Part shown: in pieces, positions 17,421 through 25,859 of the stretch
Layout of the letters: every line of letters begins with the position of its first letter
Position numbering within the stretch: the stretch's first letter is position 1
Assembly (NCBI GenBank): GCA_963736175.1
Contig: CAVTNU010000002.1
Location: 434,001 to 498,000, forward strand
Reading direction: 5' to 3'
DNA length: 64,000 nt
DNA from: Rhodoblastus sp963736175
GTDB taxonomy: Bacteria > Pseudomonadota > Alphaproteobacteria > Rhizobiales > Beijerinckiaceae
The notes under the pieces: generated by a model
Told to the model about the DNA's origin: nothing
The model's database searches: none
Seen by the model: only the letters and a program-made list of their open reading frames with translations
Made by a program: the position numbers and the translations under genes

Positions 17421-17450
17421 GCGCGCCCGCCTAGGCGGGAGGCGCGCCAC
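17418..17450. repeat. Strong intercistronic hairpin between phaA and phaB
   Basis: GTGGCGCGCC (17418-17427) pairs perfectly with GGCGCGCCAC (17441-17450), and the internal CCGCCTAGGCGG is itself palindromic. It follows the phaA stop on the minus strand but lacks a T-tail. It could be a partial terminator or an mRNA-stabilising hairpin that sets the phaA:phaB expression ratio. Confidence 0.65.
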
Positions 17451-17460
17451 GGTTCGTTTC

Positions 17461-18636
17461 TTAGCGTTCGAGCGTCATGGCGACGCCCATGCCGCCGCCG
17501 ATGCACAAAGTCGCCAGACCCTTCTTCAGGTTGCGGCGACCCATTTCATGCAGCAGCGTGACCAGGATGCGCGCGCCCGAGGCGCCGATCGGATGGCCGA
17601 TGGCGATGGCGCCGCCGTTGACGTTGACGATGGCTGGATCCCAGCCGAGATCCTTGTTGACCGCCAGCGCCTGCGCCGCGAAAGCCTCATTTGCTTCGAC
17701 CAGTTCGAGATCCTTGATTTTCCAGCCGGCCTTTTCCAGCGCCTTGCGCGAAGCCGGAATCGGACCCGAGCCCATGATCGCCGGGTCGACGCCAGCCGTC
17801 GCCCAGGAGGCGATGCGCGCCAGCGGCGTCAGGCCGCGCTTGGCGGCTTCGGCCGCCGTCATCAGCACCACGGCGGCGGCGCCGTCGTTGATTCCCGAGG
17901 CGTTGCCGGCGGTCACGGAGCCGTCCTTGGCGAAGGCCGGACGCAATTTGGCCAGCGCGTCATAGGTGACGCCATGACGGACGAACTCGTCCGTGTCGAC
18001 GATCACGTCGCCCTTCTTGGTCGAGATCACGAATGGAACGATCTCTTCCTTGAACTTGCCGGCTTTTTGCGCGGCCTCCGCCTTGTTTTGCGAGGCGACG
18101 GCGAACCTGTCCTGTTCCTCGCGCGAAATCTGCCATTTGGCGGCGACGTTTTCGGCGGTCTGGCCCATATGATAGCCGTGGAACGCGTCGAACAAGCCGT
18201 CGCGCAGCATCGTGTCGGCCATTTTCAATTCGCCCATCTTGACGCCGGAGCGCAGATAGGCGGCGTGCTGGGCCTGCGACATCGATTCATGGCCGCCGGC
18301 GACGATGATATTGGCGTCGCCGTTGGCGATCTGCTGCAGGCCGAGCGCGGCGGCGCGCAGCCCCGAGCCGCAGAGCTGGTTGAGACCCCAAGCGGTCTTT
18401 TCGTCGGGCACGCCGGCCTTGCGCGCCGCCTGACGGGCCGGGTTCTGACCCTGGCCGGCGGCGAGAATCTGGCCGAGGATCACTTCGTCCACGTCGCCCG
18501 GCGCGACATTGGCGCGCTCAAGCGCGCTCTTGATCGCCGCCGCGCCGAGCTCGTGGGCCGGGACGTTGGCGAACGCGCCGTTGAAGGAGCCGACGGCGGT
18601 GCGCGCAGCTGAAACGATTACGATGTCAGTGGACAT
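17461..18636 (-). CDS. phaA: Acetyl-CoA acetyltransferase (beta-ketothiolase), PHB synthesis
   Basis: This 391-residue biosynthetic thiolase condenses two acetyl-CoA into acetoacetyl-CoA. Catalytic Cys89 (LNQLCGSGLRA), His348 (GHPIGASG) and Cys378 (TLCIGGGMG) fall at the same numbers as in the well-studied Zoogloea enzyme. Together with phaB downstream and the divergent phaR upstream this is the standard PHB precursor locus. The ATG at 18636 has GGAGGAAG upstream. It differs clearly from the degradative thiolase at 8032-9240. Confidence 0.96.
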   Translation of the reverse strand: MSTDIVIVSAARTAVGSFNGAFANVPAHELGAAAIKSALERANVAPGDVDEVILGQILAAGQGQNPARQAARKAGVPDEKTAWGLNQLCGSGLRAAALGLQQIANGDANIIVAGGHESMSQAQHAAYLRSGVKMGELKMADTMLRDGLFDAFHGYHMGQTAENVAAKWQISREEQDRFAVASQNKAEAAQKAGKFKEEIVPFVISTKKGDVIVDTDEFVRHGVTYDALAKLRPAFAKDGSVTAGNASGINDGAAAVVLMTAAEAAKRGLTPLARIASWATAGVDPAIMGSGPIPASRKALEKAGWKIKDLELVEANEAFAAQALAVNKDLGWDPAIVNVNGGAIAIGHPIGASGARILVTLLHEMGRRNLKKGLATLCIGGGMGVAMTLER

Positions 18637-19106
18637 GATACTTCCTCCAAGGTCGCTTCATTCGGCCTGGCTTTGGCCGGCCACAAGAACTGGGTGACTG
18701 TTTGAGCATTTTGCCGCCGGAACGGTCAAGGCGCAGTTGTCGGCGATCTATGCACATTTGGTTGTAGGGGGCTGCGATTTCATCAGGCGCGCCGGGCTAT
18801 GCTCAAGAGCGACGCGGATTCGCCGTTCGGCGTCGACGCCTCCGGTGGTTTTTTCCGATTGCGGCGTTTCCTATGGGATCCGCGAGGGGCTCGTCAACGA
18901 TGGCGCGTCCGCTAACCATTCCCGGAATGTCTTTTTACGCGGCGCGGCGTTAACCGTGAAAAACACTTTTCGAATGGCCGCATATGCGCGTATCGTAGCA
19001 ATTAGCGGTCGAACCGCCTAAAAATGCGGCGAAAAATCGAATGATCGCCCAGGGGTGAGGGACGCCGCTATTTTGTGCGGGCGGCGGCGTCGCGTAGGGA
19101 GACGAA
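18637..19106. other. phaA-phaR divergent intergenic region
   Basis: This 470-bp gap between divergent genes holds no convincing reading frame. It must carry the promoters for phaA-phaB (leftwards) and phaR (rightwards). A 10-bp palindrome CGCATATGCG lies at 18979-18988, about 120 bp before phaR. I looked for the CTGC-spacer-GCAG type of site reported for Paracoccus PhaR and did not find a clean copy. Confidence 0.5.
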
Positions 19107-19694
19107 ATGAACAGCCAGAAGCAACCTGTCACAATAAAAAAATACGCTAATCGACGCCTCTACAATACTGGCGCAAGCGCCTATGTGACGCTGGAAGATT
19201 TGGCCGAAATGGTCAAGAACGGCGAGGATTTCGTGGTTTTCGACGCCAAGAGCGGCGAGGAGATTACCCGTTCCGTACTGGCCCAGATCATTTTCGAACA
19301 GGAAGGCAAGACCGGTCAAAATCTGCTGCCGATCGCCTTCCTGCGGCAATTGATCCGCTTCTACGGCGACAGCATGCAGATGCTGGTGCCGTCCTATCTC
19401 GAATTTTCCATTGAACGGCTCACCAAGGACAGCCAGAAGTTTCGCGATCAGTTCGACGCGGCGCTGGGCGCGGTGCCCTTGCCCGAGCAGACCCGCCAGA
19501 TGTTCCTGTCGGTGGAGGAGCAGGCGCGCAAGAACATGGCGATGTTTCGTCAGGCGCTCAACATGTTCTCGCCTTTCGGCGCCGTCGAACCCGCCGCGAC
19601 CAAGGAAGCGCCGGCGGGCTCCGAACTCGCGGAAATGCGCGCGCAATTGGCGCAGATGCAGAAACGTCTGGAAAATCTCGATAAAAAGGAATGA
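19107..19694 (+). CDS. phaR: Polyhydroxyalkanoate synthesis regulator PhaR
   Basis: This 195-residue cytosolic repressor senses PHA granules or oligomers and controls phasin and PHA genes. The N-terminal PHB/PHA-accumulation DNA-binding domain is unmistakable: VTIKKYANRRLYNTGASAYV, then LAEMVKNGEDFVVFDAKSGE. The middle region (ITRSVLAQIIFEQE) and a C-terminal coiled-coil segment (SELAEMRAQLAQMQKRLENL) match the family. The ATG at 19107 has AGGGAG 6 nt upstream. It is divergent from phaA-phaB across a 470-bp control region. Confidence 0.96.
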   Translation: MNSQKQPVTIKKYANRRLYNTGASAYVTLEDLAEMVKNGEDFVVFDAKSGEEITRSVLAQIIFEQEGKTGQNLLPIAFLRQLIRFYGDSMQMLVPSYLEFSIERLTKDSQKFRDQFDAALGAVPLPEQTRQMFLSVEEQARKNMAMFRQALNMFSPFGAVEPAATKEAPAGSELAEMRAQLAQMQKRLENLDKKE

Positions 19695-19799
19695 TCCGAC
19701 GCTCGCGCGTTTGTCGGGCGCCGGGCGCGTTCGGACTGAAGCGGCTCATCGAGCGGATTAAGGTCGCTGACCCGGTGGATATTGCGATCGGGGTGAACG

Positions 19800-20729
19800 C
19801 TACATGCGGAAGTCTTCGCCGAGATAAAATCGCCGCACGTCCGGGTTGGCGATAATATCGTCGGGCGAGCCTTCGGTCAGCACGTGGCCCGAATGAATGA
19901 TATAGGCGCGGTCGATCAGCCCCAAGGTCTCACGCACATTATGGTCGGTGATCAATACGCCGATGCCGCGCCCCTTGAGATGGCGCACAAGGTCTTGGAT
20001 GTCGCCCACCGCGATCGGATCGATGCCGGCGAAGGGTTCGTCGAGCAGCATGAACGAGGGGTGGCCGGCGAGCGCGCGGGCGATTTCGCAGCGGCGCCGT
20101 TCGCCGCCGGACAGCGCGATGGAGGGCGACTTACGCAAGCGCTTGATATCGAACTCCTCCAGCAGCGATTCAAGTTCGTGCGCGCGCTTGTCCTTGTCCG
20201 GCTCGGCGATCTCCAGTACCGCGCGGATATTGTCTTCCACCGAAAGGCCACGAAAGATTGACGCTTCCTGAGGAAGATAGCCGATGCCGAGGCGCGCGCG
20301 CTGATACATCGGCAGATCGGTCACGTCATGGCCTTCAAGCTCGATCGCGCCTTTGTCTGGACGCACCAGCCCGGTGATCATATAAAAAACCGTGGTCTTG
20401 CCGGCGCCGTTCGGACCGAGCAGGCCGACGGCCTCGCCGCGCCACACATTGAGACTGACGTCCTCGACGACGCGGCGTCCTTTGTACGCTTTGCCGAGGT
20501 GATGCACGTCGAGCGAGGCGTTCGCCATGCTTTGGAATTGCCGCTGCCGCGCCAAAGGGTCCGCCGGATCGCCGCCGCCGGAGGGGCGCCGGGTCGGCCC
20601 GCCTTGCGGATAGGAGGCGTCCTGAACGAGCCAGTCGGCGTCGCCCGTCGGCGCGCCCGCGTTCCCATCCGCGCCCAGGCCAGCAAGGTTTTGCACGGCT
20701 TTCCACAAGGATGACGGGCTGACGCGCAA
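19800..20729 (-). CDS. lptB: LPS export ABC transporter ATP-binding protein LptB, N-terminally extended
   Basis: This ATPase of the LptBFG complex drives lipopolysaccharide from the inner membrane towards the outer leaflet. The ABC domain begins near MANASLDVHHLGKAYKGRR. Walker A is GPNGAGKTT, the Q-loop region is YLPQEASIF, the signature is LSGGERRRCEIARAL, Walker B is FMLLDEPFAGID and the H-loop is ITDHNV. A typical LptB would begin at the ATG at 20528 (242 residues). The frame stays open upstream for 67 codons with strongly G/C-biased third positions, to a TTG at 20729. That predicts a Gly/Pro/Arg-rich disordered extension, and I annotate the long form with start uncertainty. Neither start has a clear Shine-Dalgarno. 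It lies 110 bp downstream of lptA. The rpoN gene that often follows lptB is absent; phaR is next, convergent. Confidence 0.9.
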   Translation of the reverse strand: MRVSPSSLWKAVQNLAGLGADGNAGAPTGDADWLVQDASYPQGGPTRRPSGGGDPADPLARQRQFQSMANASLDVHHLGKAYKGRRVVEDVSLNVWRGEAVGLLGPNGAGKTTVFYMITGLVRPDKGAIELEGHDVTDLPMYQRARLGIGYLPQEASIFRGLSVEDNIRAVLEIAEPDKDKRAHELESLLEEFDIKRLRKSPSIALSGGERRRCEIARALAGHPSFMLLDEPFAGIDPIAVGDIQDLVRHLKGRGIGVLITDHNVRETLGLIDRAYIIHSGHVLTEGSPDDIIANPDVRRFYLGEDFRM

Positions 20730-20838
20730 GGAAGTGCTTTCTAAAAGGGTTTGTCGACCTACCCGGTAGCGCGACGCGCGGCGTCTGGCAATGGGCGGTC
20801 GCGCGGCCAGAACGTCGAGAATGAAATGCGTTATCGGA

Positions 20839-21426
20839 TCAATGGCTCGGCTTTTCGCGCTGGGGCGCGGGACCGGCGGGCGGCGGGCCGCCCTGAATGA
20901 GCAGCGAGCGCACGCGGCCGTTCGAGGTCACCGCGCCCTGACCGGTGGTCAGGTCATAGGCCATATTGTCGCCTTTGGTGACGTTTTGCCCCTGCGTCAG
21001 AGTGACGTTGCCGATCAAATAGACCTTGTTCGCGGCTTTTTCGTAAACGAGCTTGTCGCCGGTGCCCACCTGATCCTTCGACGTGATGGTGATGGGTCCG
21101 ACGCCTTCCATGCGGCGCATGCGCGAAGAACCGCCGGCGGCGGGCGCCTGGGACTTTTCGGCGCCGCCCAATTTGCCTTCGAGATAAATCGTCAGAACAG
21201 AGGCGTTGAGGCGGGAATCGCCTTGTACGGCGATGACGTTGCCCGAATAGACGAGCTTTTGTTCCTTGTCGAAATAATCCAGCTTGTCGGCGTCAATATT
21301 GATCGGCTCGCGGCTGTTGCCGCCCGGCAGAATCGAGCCGCCTTTGGACGCTTGGCCGAAAGCCGGCGCCGTTGTCAACGCCGCGCACGCCAAAAAGCCG
21401 CAAAGCGCGAATCCAAGGGCTCTCAT
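20839..21426 (-). CDS. lptA: LPS transport periplasmic protein LptA (OstA family)
   Basis: This 195-residue periplasmic protein bridges inner and outer membranes in LPS transport. It has a signal peptide (LGFALCGFLACAALTTAPAFG) and an OstA domain starting INIDADKLDYFDKEQKLVYS, with GNVIAVQGDSRLNAS, GDKLVYEKAANKVYLIGN and NVTKGDNMAYDLTTGQG. The tail is Pro-rich. Its ATG begins one base after the lptC stop, so the two are tightly coupled. Confidence 0.93.
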   Translation of the reverse strand: MRALGFALCGFLACAALTTAPAFGQASKGGSILPGGNSREPINIDADKLDYFDKEQKLVYSGNVIAVQGDSRLNASVLTIYLEGKLGGAEKSQAPAAGGSSRMRRMEGVGPITITSKDQVGTGDKLVYEKAANKVYLIGNVTLTQGQNVTKGDNMAYDLTTGQGAVTSNGRVRSLLIQGGPPPAGPAPQREKPSH

Positions 21427-21427
21427 T

Positions 21428-22126
21428 TCAGGGGGTTCCTTTCAAGGCGGGCGAGTCGTCGGCTTCGCCATCCTGATTGAGGATCGAATGCGCCTTGCCG
21501 AGGAATGTGACCTTGGCGCCGTCGTCGATCATTTCCATAGCGTCCGATTCTATGACGCCGCCGCTGAATTTTACGTTTACCGGCTGTTGGGAGCGCAGCG
21601 CCCCGCTTTTGAAATCCATCGCCGCCGATTGCAGCGCCAGATCGTAAGTCGGGCTTATGATATGGACCTTGCCCTTGAGATCGAGCGTATCGCGGGAAGA
21701 GTCGTAATAGCCGTGCTCGGCCAGCACATGAGTTTGTCCTTCCTCGCCCAGCTGCAGCCGCGCGTCGAGATCGACAAGTTCGATCTTGTTTGGCTCATGG
21801 GGATCCTGGATGCCCGATCTGGCGTGCAATTCATAAGGGCGCCCATCCCGCTTCTCGCCGGTGAGTTTGGGATGATCCATCGTGATCTTGTTGCCCGACA
21901 GCCCAAGCTTGCGGATATCCAAGACGATGGGGGTTGAGCCGAACGGATTGAGCAGCGGCAATAGCAACAACAGCACGCCGCCGCAGGCGGCGAACAGAAT
22001 GGCGCGGCGCAGAAGTTTAACGCGCGCCGAATTGCGCGAGGCCGTGGCGAAATGATTTACCCGGCCGGTCGCGACGTTCGCCAGCCTTCCCCCCGATTCC
22101 TGCAAGCCGCGGTTGTCGATCGCCAT
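21428..22126 (-). CDS. lptC: LPS export system protein LptC
   Basis: This 232-residue bitopic inner-membrane protein has one helix at about residues 42-60 (AILFAACGGVLLLLLPLLNP) followed by a periplasmic beta-jellyroll region (TMDHPKLTGEKRDGRPYELH, VDLDARLQLGEEG, GVIESDAMEMIDDGAKVTF). LptC passes LPS from LptBFG to LptA. The ATG at 22126 has GAAAGG upstream. It is first of the lptC-lptA-lptB block and lies 54 bp after the RNase D gene. Confidence 0.9.
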   Translation of the reverse strand: MAIDNRGLQESGGRLANVATGRVNHFATASRNSARVKLLRRAILFAACGGVLLLLLPLLNPFGSTPIVLDIRKLGLSGNKITMDHPKLTGEKRDGRPYELHARSGIQDPHEPNKIELVDLDARLQLGEEGQTHVLAEHGYYDSSRDTLDLKGKVHIISPTYDLALQSAAMDFKSGALRSQQPVNVKFSGGVIESDAMEMIDDGAKVTFLGKAHSILNQDGEADDSPALKGTP

Positions 22127-22179
22127 GACCTTTCATCTACATCAAAACGGCGGGGTCGTCATCGCAGCGCCTTAAGGCT

Positions 22180-22794
22180 TTATTCGTGCGAAAAAATGTC
22201 CGTTTCGGGCCAGCCTTTGAGATCGAGCTCGGCTCTGACCGGCAAAAAGTCGAAACAGGCCTGGGCGATCGTGGTTCTGTCCTCGCGCGCCAGCATCATG
22301 TCGAGCTTGGCGCGCAGGGCGTGCAGATGCAGAACGTCGGAAGCGGCGTAGGCGAGCTGGGCCTCCGACAATTCCGTGGCGCCCCAGTCGGACGATTGCT
22401 GCTGCTTGGAAATCTCCACGCCGAGCAATTCGCGCACGAGGTCTTTCAAGCCATGCCGGTCGGTATATGTGCGCGTCAGCTTCGAGGCGATCTTGGTGCA
22501 ATAGATCGGCGCGACGCGCACGCCGAAGGTCTTTTCCAGAACGGCGACGTCGAATTGGGCGAAATGGAACAATTTCGTCACGCCGGGGTCGGCGAGCACG
22601 CGGCACAGATTGGGCGCGTCCTTTTGTCCGGCGGCGATCTGGACGAGGTCAGCCTGTCCGTCGCCGCGCGACATCTGCACCAGACACAAACGGTCGCGAT
22701 GCGGGTTGAGACCCAGGGTTTCGGTGTCGATGGCGATGGAGACGCCGGGCTGGAAATCGGCGGGCAAATCGCCTTTGTGCAATCTGATTGTCAT
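22180..22794 (-). CDS. rnd: Ribonuclease D-like 3'-5' exonuclease (short form)
   Basis: This 204-residue DEDDy exonuclease shows ExoI VSIAIDTETLGLN, ExoII HFAQFDVAVLEK and ExoIII YAASDVLHLHAL. It lacks the HRDC domains of E. coli RNase D, as is usual for the short Rhizobiales form, and is predicted to trim tRNA or other structured RNA 3' ends. The ATG at 22794 begins the conserved MTIRLHKGDLP; upstream in-frame codons to 22950 look non-coding. It sits directly upstream of lptC on the same strand. Confidence 0.9.
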   Translation of the reverse strand: MTIRLHKGDLPADFQPGVSIAIDTETLGLNPHRDRLCLVQMSRGDGQADLVQIAAGQKDAPNLCRVLADPGVTKLFHFAQFDVAVLEKTFGVRVAPIYCTKIASKLTRTYTDRHGLKDLVRELLGVEISKQQQSSDWGATELSEAQLAYAASDVLHLHALRAKLDMMLAREDRTTIAQACFDFLPVRAELDLKGWPETDIFSHE

Positions 22795-22962
22795 CGCGGC
22801 CGGATCATCCTGATAATTTCGTTGTGCCGGCCTATCATCGCGCCGTCCGGCGAGCAAGGGACCGGCGGCCGGGATTTGCCCAACGGCGCGCGAGCGTCCT
22901 TGCGGCGCGCGTTCAGGTTTACCACATCGACAAGACCCGCCGCGCGTCAAAAAAGGTCTCCA

Positions 22963-23953
22963 ATGCCGGAAAATCCTTATTATTCAGGGACGATCAGCGA
23001 TCATTTCGACGGCTTGCGGTTTTTCGTCAATGGCGGCGGCAGGGACAAAACGCCGCGCGATCTGTGGCGCTGGCGCTTCGAGCGGCGCGCCCGAGCGCCG
23101 TGGCCGACCAGTTTTCCCGGCGCCGGTCCCGATCGTCCGCCCGAACGGGTCGCGGGCGCCGATCTGCGCGTCGCCTATATCGGGCACGCCAGCGTGCTGA
23201 TCCAGACCTTCGGCGTCAATCTGCTTATCGATCCGCTCTGGTCGCAACGCGCCAGCCCGCTGCGTTTCGCCGGGCCCAAACGCGTCAACGCGCCGGGCGT
23301 CGAGCTTGAAAGCCTGCCCAAGACTCGACGCCGTGCTGGTCACGCACAACCATTACGACCATCTCGACATCGCGACCTTGTCGCAGCTGGCGCGATTGCG
23401 GCCATCGCGCATCCTGACCCCGCTCGGCAACGACACGATCATGCGCGCCGCCAATCCGGCCTTGCAGGCCGAGGCCTACGACTGGGGAGCGCGCGTTGTG
23501 ATCTCTAAGGAGGTCAGCGTCGGCTTCGAGCCGGCCTATCATTGGTCGGCGCGCGGCCTGTCGGATCGGCGCATGGCGCTGTGGGCGTCCTTCGCCATCA
23601 AGACGCCGGCCGGAACGATTTATCACATCGGCGACACGGCCTATGGCGACGGCGCGCTTTTCAAACAGGCGCGCCGCGACCATCCCGACATCAGGCTGGC
23701 GATCATTCCCATCGGCGCCTATGCGCCAGTCTGGTTCATGGCCGACCAGCACATCTGTCCCGAACAGTCGGTGTCGATCTTTCGGGATCTGGGCGCCGCC
23801 CAGGCGCTCGCCCATCATTGGGGGACGTTCAGGCTGACCGACGAGCCGATCGAGGAGCCGCCGCAACGCTTGGCGGCGGCCTTGGCGCGCGAGGGCGTCG
23901 CGGCGGAAAAATTTGTCGTCAAACGCCCAGGTGAATTTCTGTTCGTTTCCTGA
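22963..23953 (+). pseudogene. MBL-fold metal-dependent hydrolase (UlaG/NAPE-PLD-like), frameshifted as sequenced
   Basis: Two adjacent reading frames together encode one roughly 330-residue hydrolase. The first (ATG 22963, AGG upstream) gives MPENPYYSGTISDHFDG, AYIGHASVLIQTFGVNLLID and PGVELESLPK. The second resumes as LDAVLVTHNHYDHLD, containing the zinc-binding HxHxDH motif, and ends KRPGEFLFVS. Dropping one base near 23323 restores a continuous protein with exact spacing between the GHAS and HNHYDH motifs. There is no slippery heptamer, so programmed shifting is unlikely. The family hydrolyses N-acyl-phosphatidylethanolamine or lactone-type substrates; this substrate is unknown. The gene is isolated. 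Confidence 0.82.
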
Positions 23954-24015
23954 TCGCGGCCGCATCGCGGCGCTCGCTCGTCTCGATTGTCAGGCTGTTT
24001 GCCGGGAGGGGCGCA

Positions 24016-24711
24016 TCAGGGCACGAAAACGAAAATATCGATCTGCGCCGAGTTGTCGCTCGCGTCCTTGGGATCGTTGACATATTCCTCGATGAACAGA
24101 TTTTTTGCGGCATAGCCGCGTTCGTCGAGATAGGCGGTGATCGCCTCATAGGTTGTGTCGATGTCGTCGTAAGCGCCGCGATGTTCGAATTTAAGCGCCT
24201 TGCCGGCCGGCGAGGCGCCCACTTTGATATCCGGGGTCAATTCGCTTTTGCCGCCGGGCGCGCTTTCGATCGGCAGCATCGCGTCGAACTTGAAGCCGGC
24301 GTCGTCGGTGTCGGTGAAGACCGACATCGGCCGGCCCGCGACTTTCAAGCCGGCTTTCGCCGCCGCCTCGCGCAATTTCGCCTGGGCCTCGGCCAGTTTC
24401 TTGTAGCCTTCTTCCCAGGTCGCGGAATCATGCAGGACAACGACCGGACGCGCGGCGAGTTCGATCGTCTTGACGGCGCTGTCGTTGTCCGAGGCGCTCG
24501 CCTTCAGCGCTTCCTGGGTCGGCGCCGCGGCGGGCCCAGCGGCGTCCGTCTTCGCGTCAGGTTTGGCGGTTGTCGGAGCGGGCGTCGGAGCGGCTGCGGC
24601 TGGCGCGGCGGGCGTTTGCGCCAGGGCCTGGGCGCAAAGCCCCAAAGTCAAGATGAAAATCCCGGCGGATTGTTTTGTAAAAAGACGTAATCCGTTGATT
24701 TTCATGGCCAT
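24016..24711 (-). CDS. Exported GyrI-like / effector-binding domain protein
   Basis: This 231-residue predicted periplasmic protein has a signal peptide (SAGIFILTLGLCAQALAQ). A low-complexity Ala/Pro/Thr linker of about 45 residues follows, then a domain ending KFEHRGAYDDIDTTYEAITA and YLDERGYAAKNLFIEEYVND, which resembles the GyrI-like small-molecule-binding fold. The exported location sets it apart from cytosolic AraC-linked GyrI domains, and its ligand is unknown. Two ATGs (24711 and 24705) are both compatible with GAGG/GGAG upstream. It stands alone between convergent and divergent neighbours. Confidence 0.72.
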   Translation of the reverse strand: MAMKINGLRLFTKQSAGIFILTLGLCAQALAQTPAAPAAAAPTPAPTTAKPDAKTDAAGPAAAPTQEALKASASDNDSAVKTIELAARPVVVLHDSATWEEGYKKLAEAQAKLREAAAKAGLKVAGRPMSVFTDTDDAGFKFDAMLPIESAPGGKSELTPDIKVGASPAGKALKFEHRGAYDDIDTTYEAITAYLDERGYAAKNLFIEEYVNDPKDASDNSAQIDIFVFVP

Positions 24712-24992
24712 GCTCCGACCTCTGGCGCGCGGTGGGCCGTGCGCGAAACCATAACGATCCATAGCAGGGCTTGCCGCGCCCAAACGCTTTTTTGGGCCCA
24801 AAACAGCCGCAAAAGCGTCAGGCGTCCGTTTACGCACATATTCTTGCCGAAAAACTCTAGCAACTTGCAAGACTGCGCGCGAGCGACGCGTCGTTAGCTA
24901 TGAACAGGTTTTTCTCCTATATCCTGTCCAAACCGGAGATGAACGGATTTTCGCCGGCGCGCCCGGCGAAGGCGAATTCAAGGAAATTTTCG

Positions 24993-25859
24993 ATGCATCC
25001 CTTGGCGGGGCGGGCGATAACCCGCATGAATGGCGCCGGCAATGAAATTCTCGTACTCGATCTGCGCGGGACGCAGGCGCATGTGCGGCCGGCCGACGCG
25101 CGCGCCATTCACGCCGCGCCGCGCTTGTCTTACGACCAATTGATGGTGCTCGAAAATCCGCGTCGGCCCGGCGAGCAGGCCTTCATGACGATTTTCAACA
25201 ACGATGGTTCGTTGTCGGCCGCCTGTGGCAACGGGACGCGCTGCGTCGCCTATTTTCTGGCGCGCGCCGGCGCCGGCGACGAGGTGTGGCTGGAGACGTC
25301 CGCCGGGCCGCTGACAGTGCGTCGGCGCGGCGAATTCAGCTTTACCGTCGACATGGGCGTTCCGCGCTTGGATTGGCGCGCGATTCCTCTGGCGCATGCA
25401 GCCGACCCGCGCGCATTGGCGATCGCCGCGGCGCAGGGCGCGGGGCTGCCGCCCGCCTTCTGCGTGAGCATGGGCAATCCGCACGCGATATTTTTCGTCA
25501 AGGACATCGAAGCCTTCGATCTCGCCGCGTTGGGACCCCGTCTCGAACATGATCCCATTTTCCCCGAACGCGCCAATATCTCGCTGGCGCAGGTCGCCGG
25601 CGCCGATCAGGTCCGGCTTAAGGTTTGGGAGCGCGGCGCGGGGATGACGCGCGCCTGCGGCAGCGCCGCTTGCGCGACGCTGGTCGCCGCCGCCAACCTC
25701 GGGTTGACCGGCCGCAAGGCGACGATCAGCCAGAAGGGCGGCGATCTTGTCATTGAGCAGCGCGGCGGCGACGATCACATCCTGATGACCGGTCCGGTTG
25801 AAATGGAGTTCGAAACCGTTCTCGATGCCGCCATTTTCGCGGCAGCGGCGGCGTCATGA
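24993..25859 (+). CDS. dapF: Diaminopimelate epimerase
   Basis: This 288-residue cofactor-free epimerase converts LL- to meso-diaminopimelate for lysine and peptidoglycan synthesis. The two active-site cysteines are Cys78 (SAACGNGTRC) and Cys222 (TRACGSAACATL), and the N-terminal MNGAGNEILVLD and central NPHAIFFV are family motifs. The ATG at 24993 has AAGGA 8 nt upstream; the longer frame from 24900 adds an unlike N-terminus. The last four bases overlap the mtaB start (ATGA), so the pair is translationally coupled. Confidence 0.96.
   Translation: MHPLAGRAITRMNGAGNEILVLDLRGTQAHVRPADARAIHAAPRLSYDQLMVLENPRRPGEQAFMTIFNNDGSLSAACGNGTRCVAYFLARAGAGDEVWLETSAGPLTVRRRGEFSFTVDMGVPRLDWRAIPLAHAADPRALAIAAAQGAGLPPAFCVSMGNPHAIFFVKDIEAFDLAALGPRLEHDPIFPERANISLAQVAGADQVRLKVWERGAGMTRACGSAACATLVAAANLGLTGRKATISQKGGDLVIEQRGGDDHILMTGPVEMEFETVLDAAIFAAAAAS

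Noticed and set aside
8032..18636. The possibility that the two thiolase genes are a recent duplication
   Set aside because: They differ throughout outside catalytic motifs and belong to clearly separate degradative and biosynthetic branches.
18737..19021. A possible 94-residue protein in the phaA-phaR gap
   Set aside because: Starts in the expected promoter region, lacks a Shine-Dalgarno and shows no coherent hydrophobic or folded pattern.
23300..23340. Programmed ribosomal frameshifting in the MBL hydrolase
   Set aside because: No slippery heptamer or downstream pseudoknot is visible, and three other unrelated genes show the same kind of single-base break.
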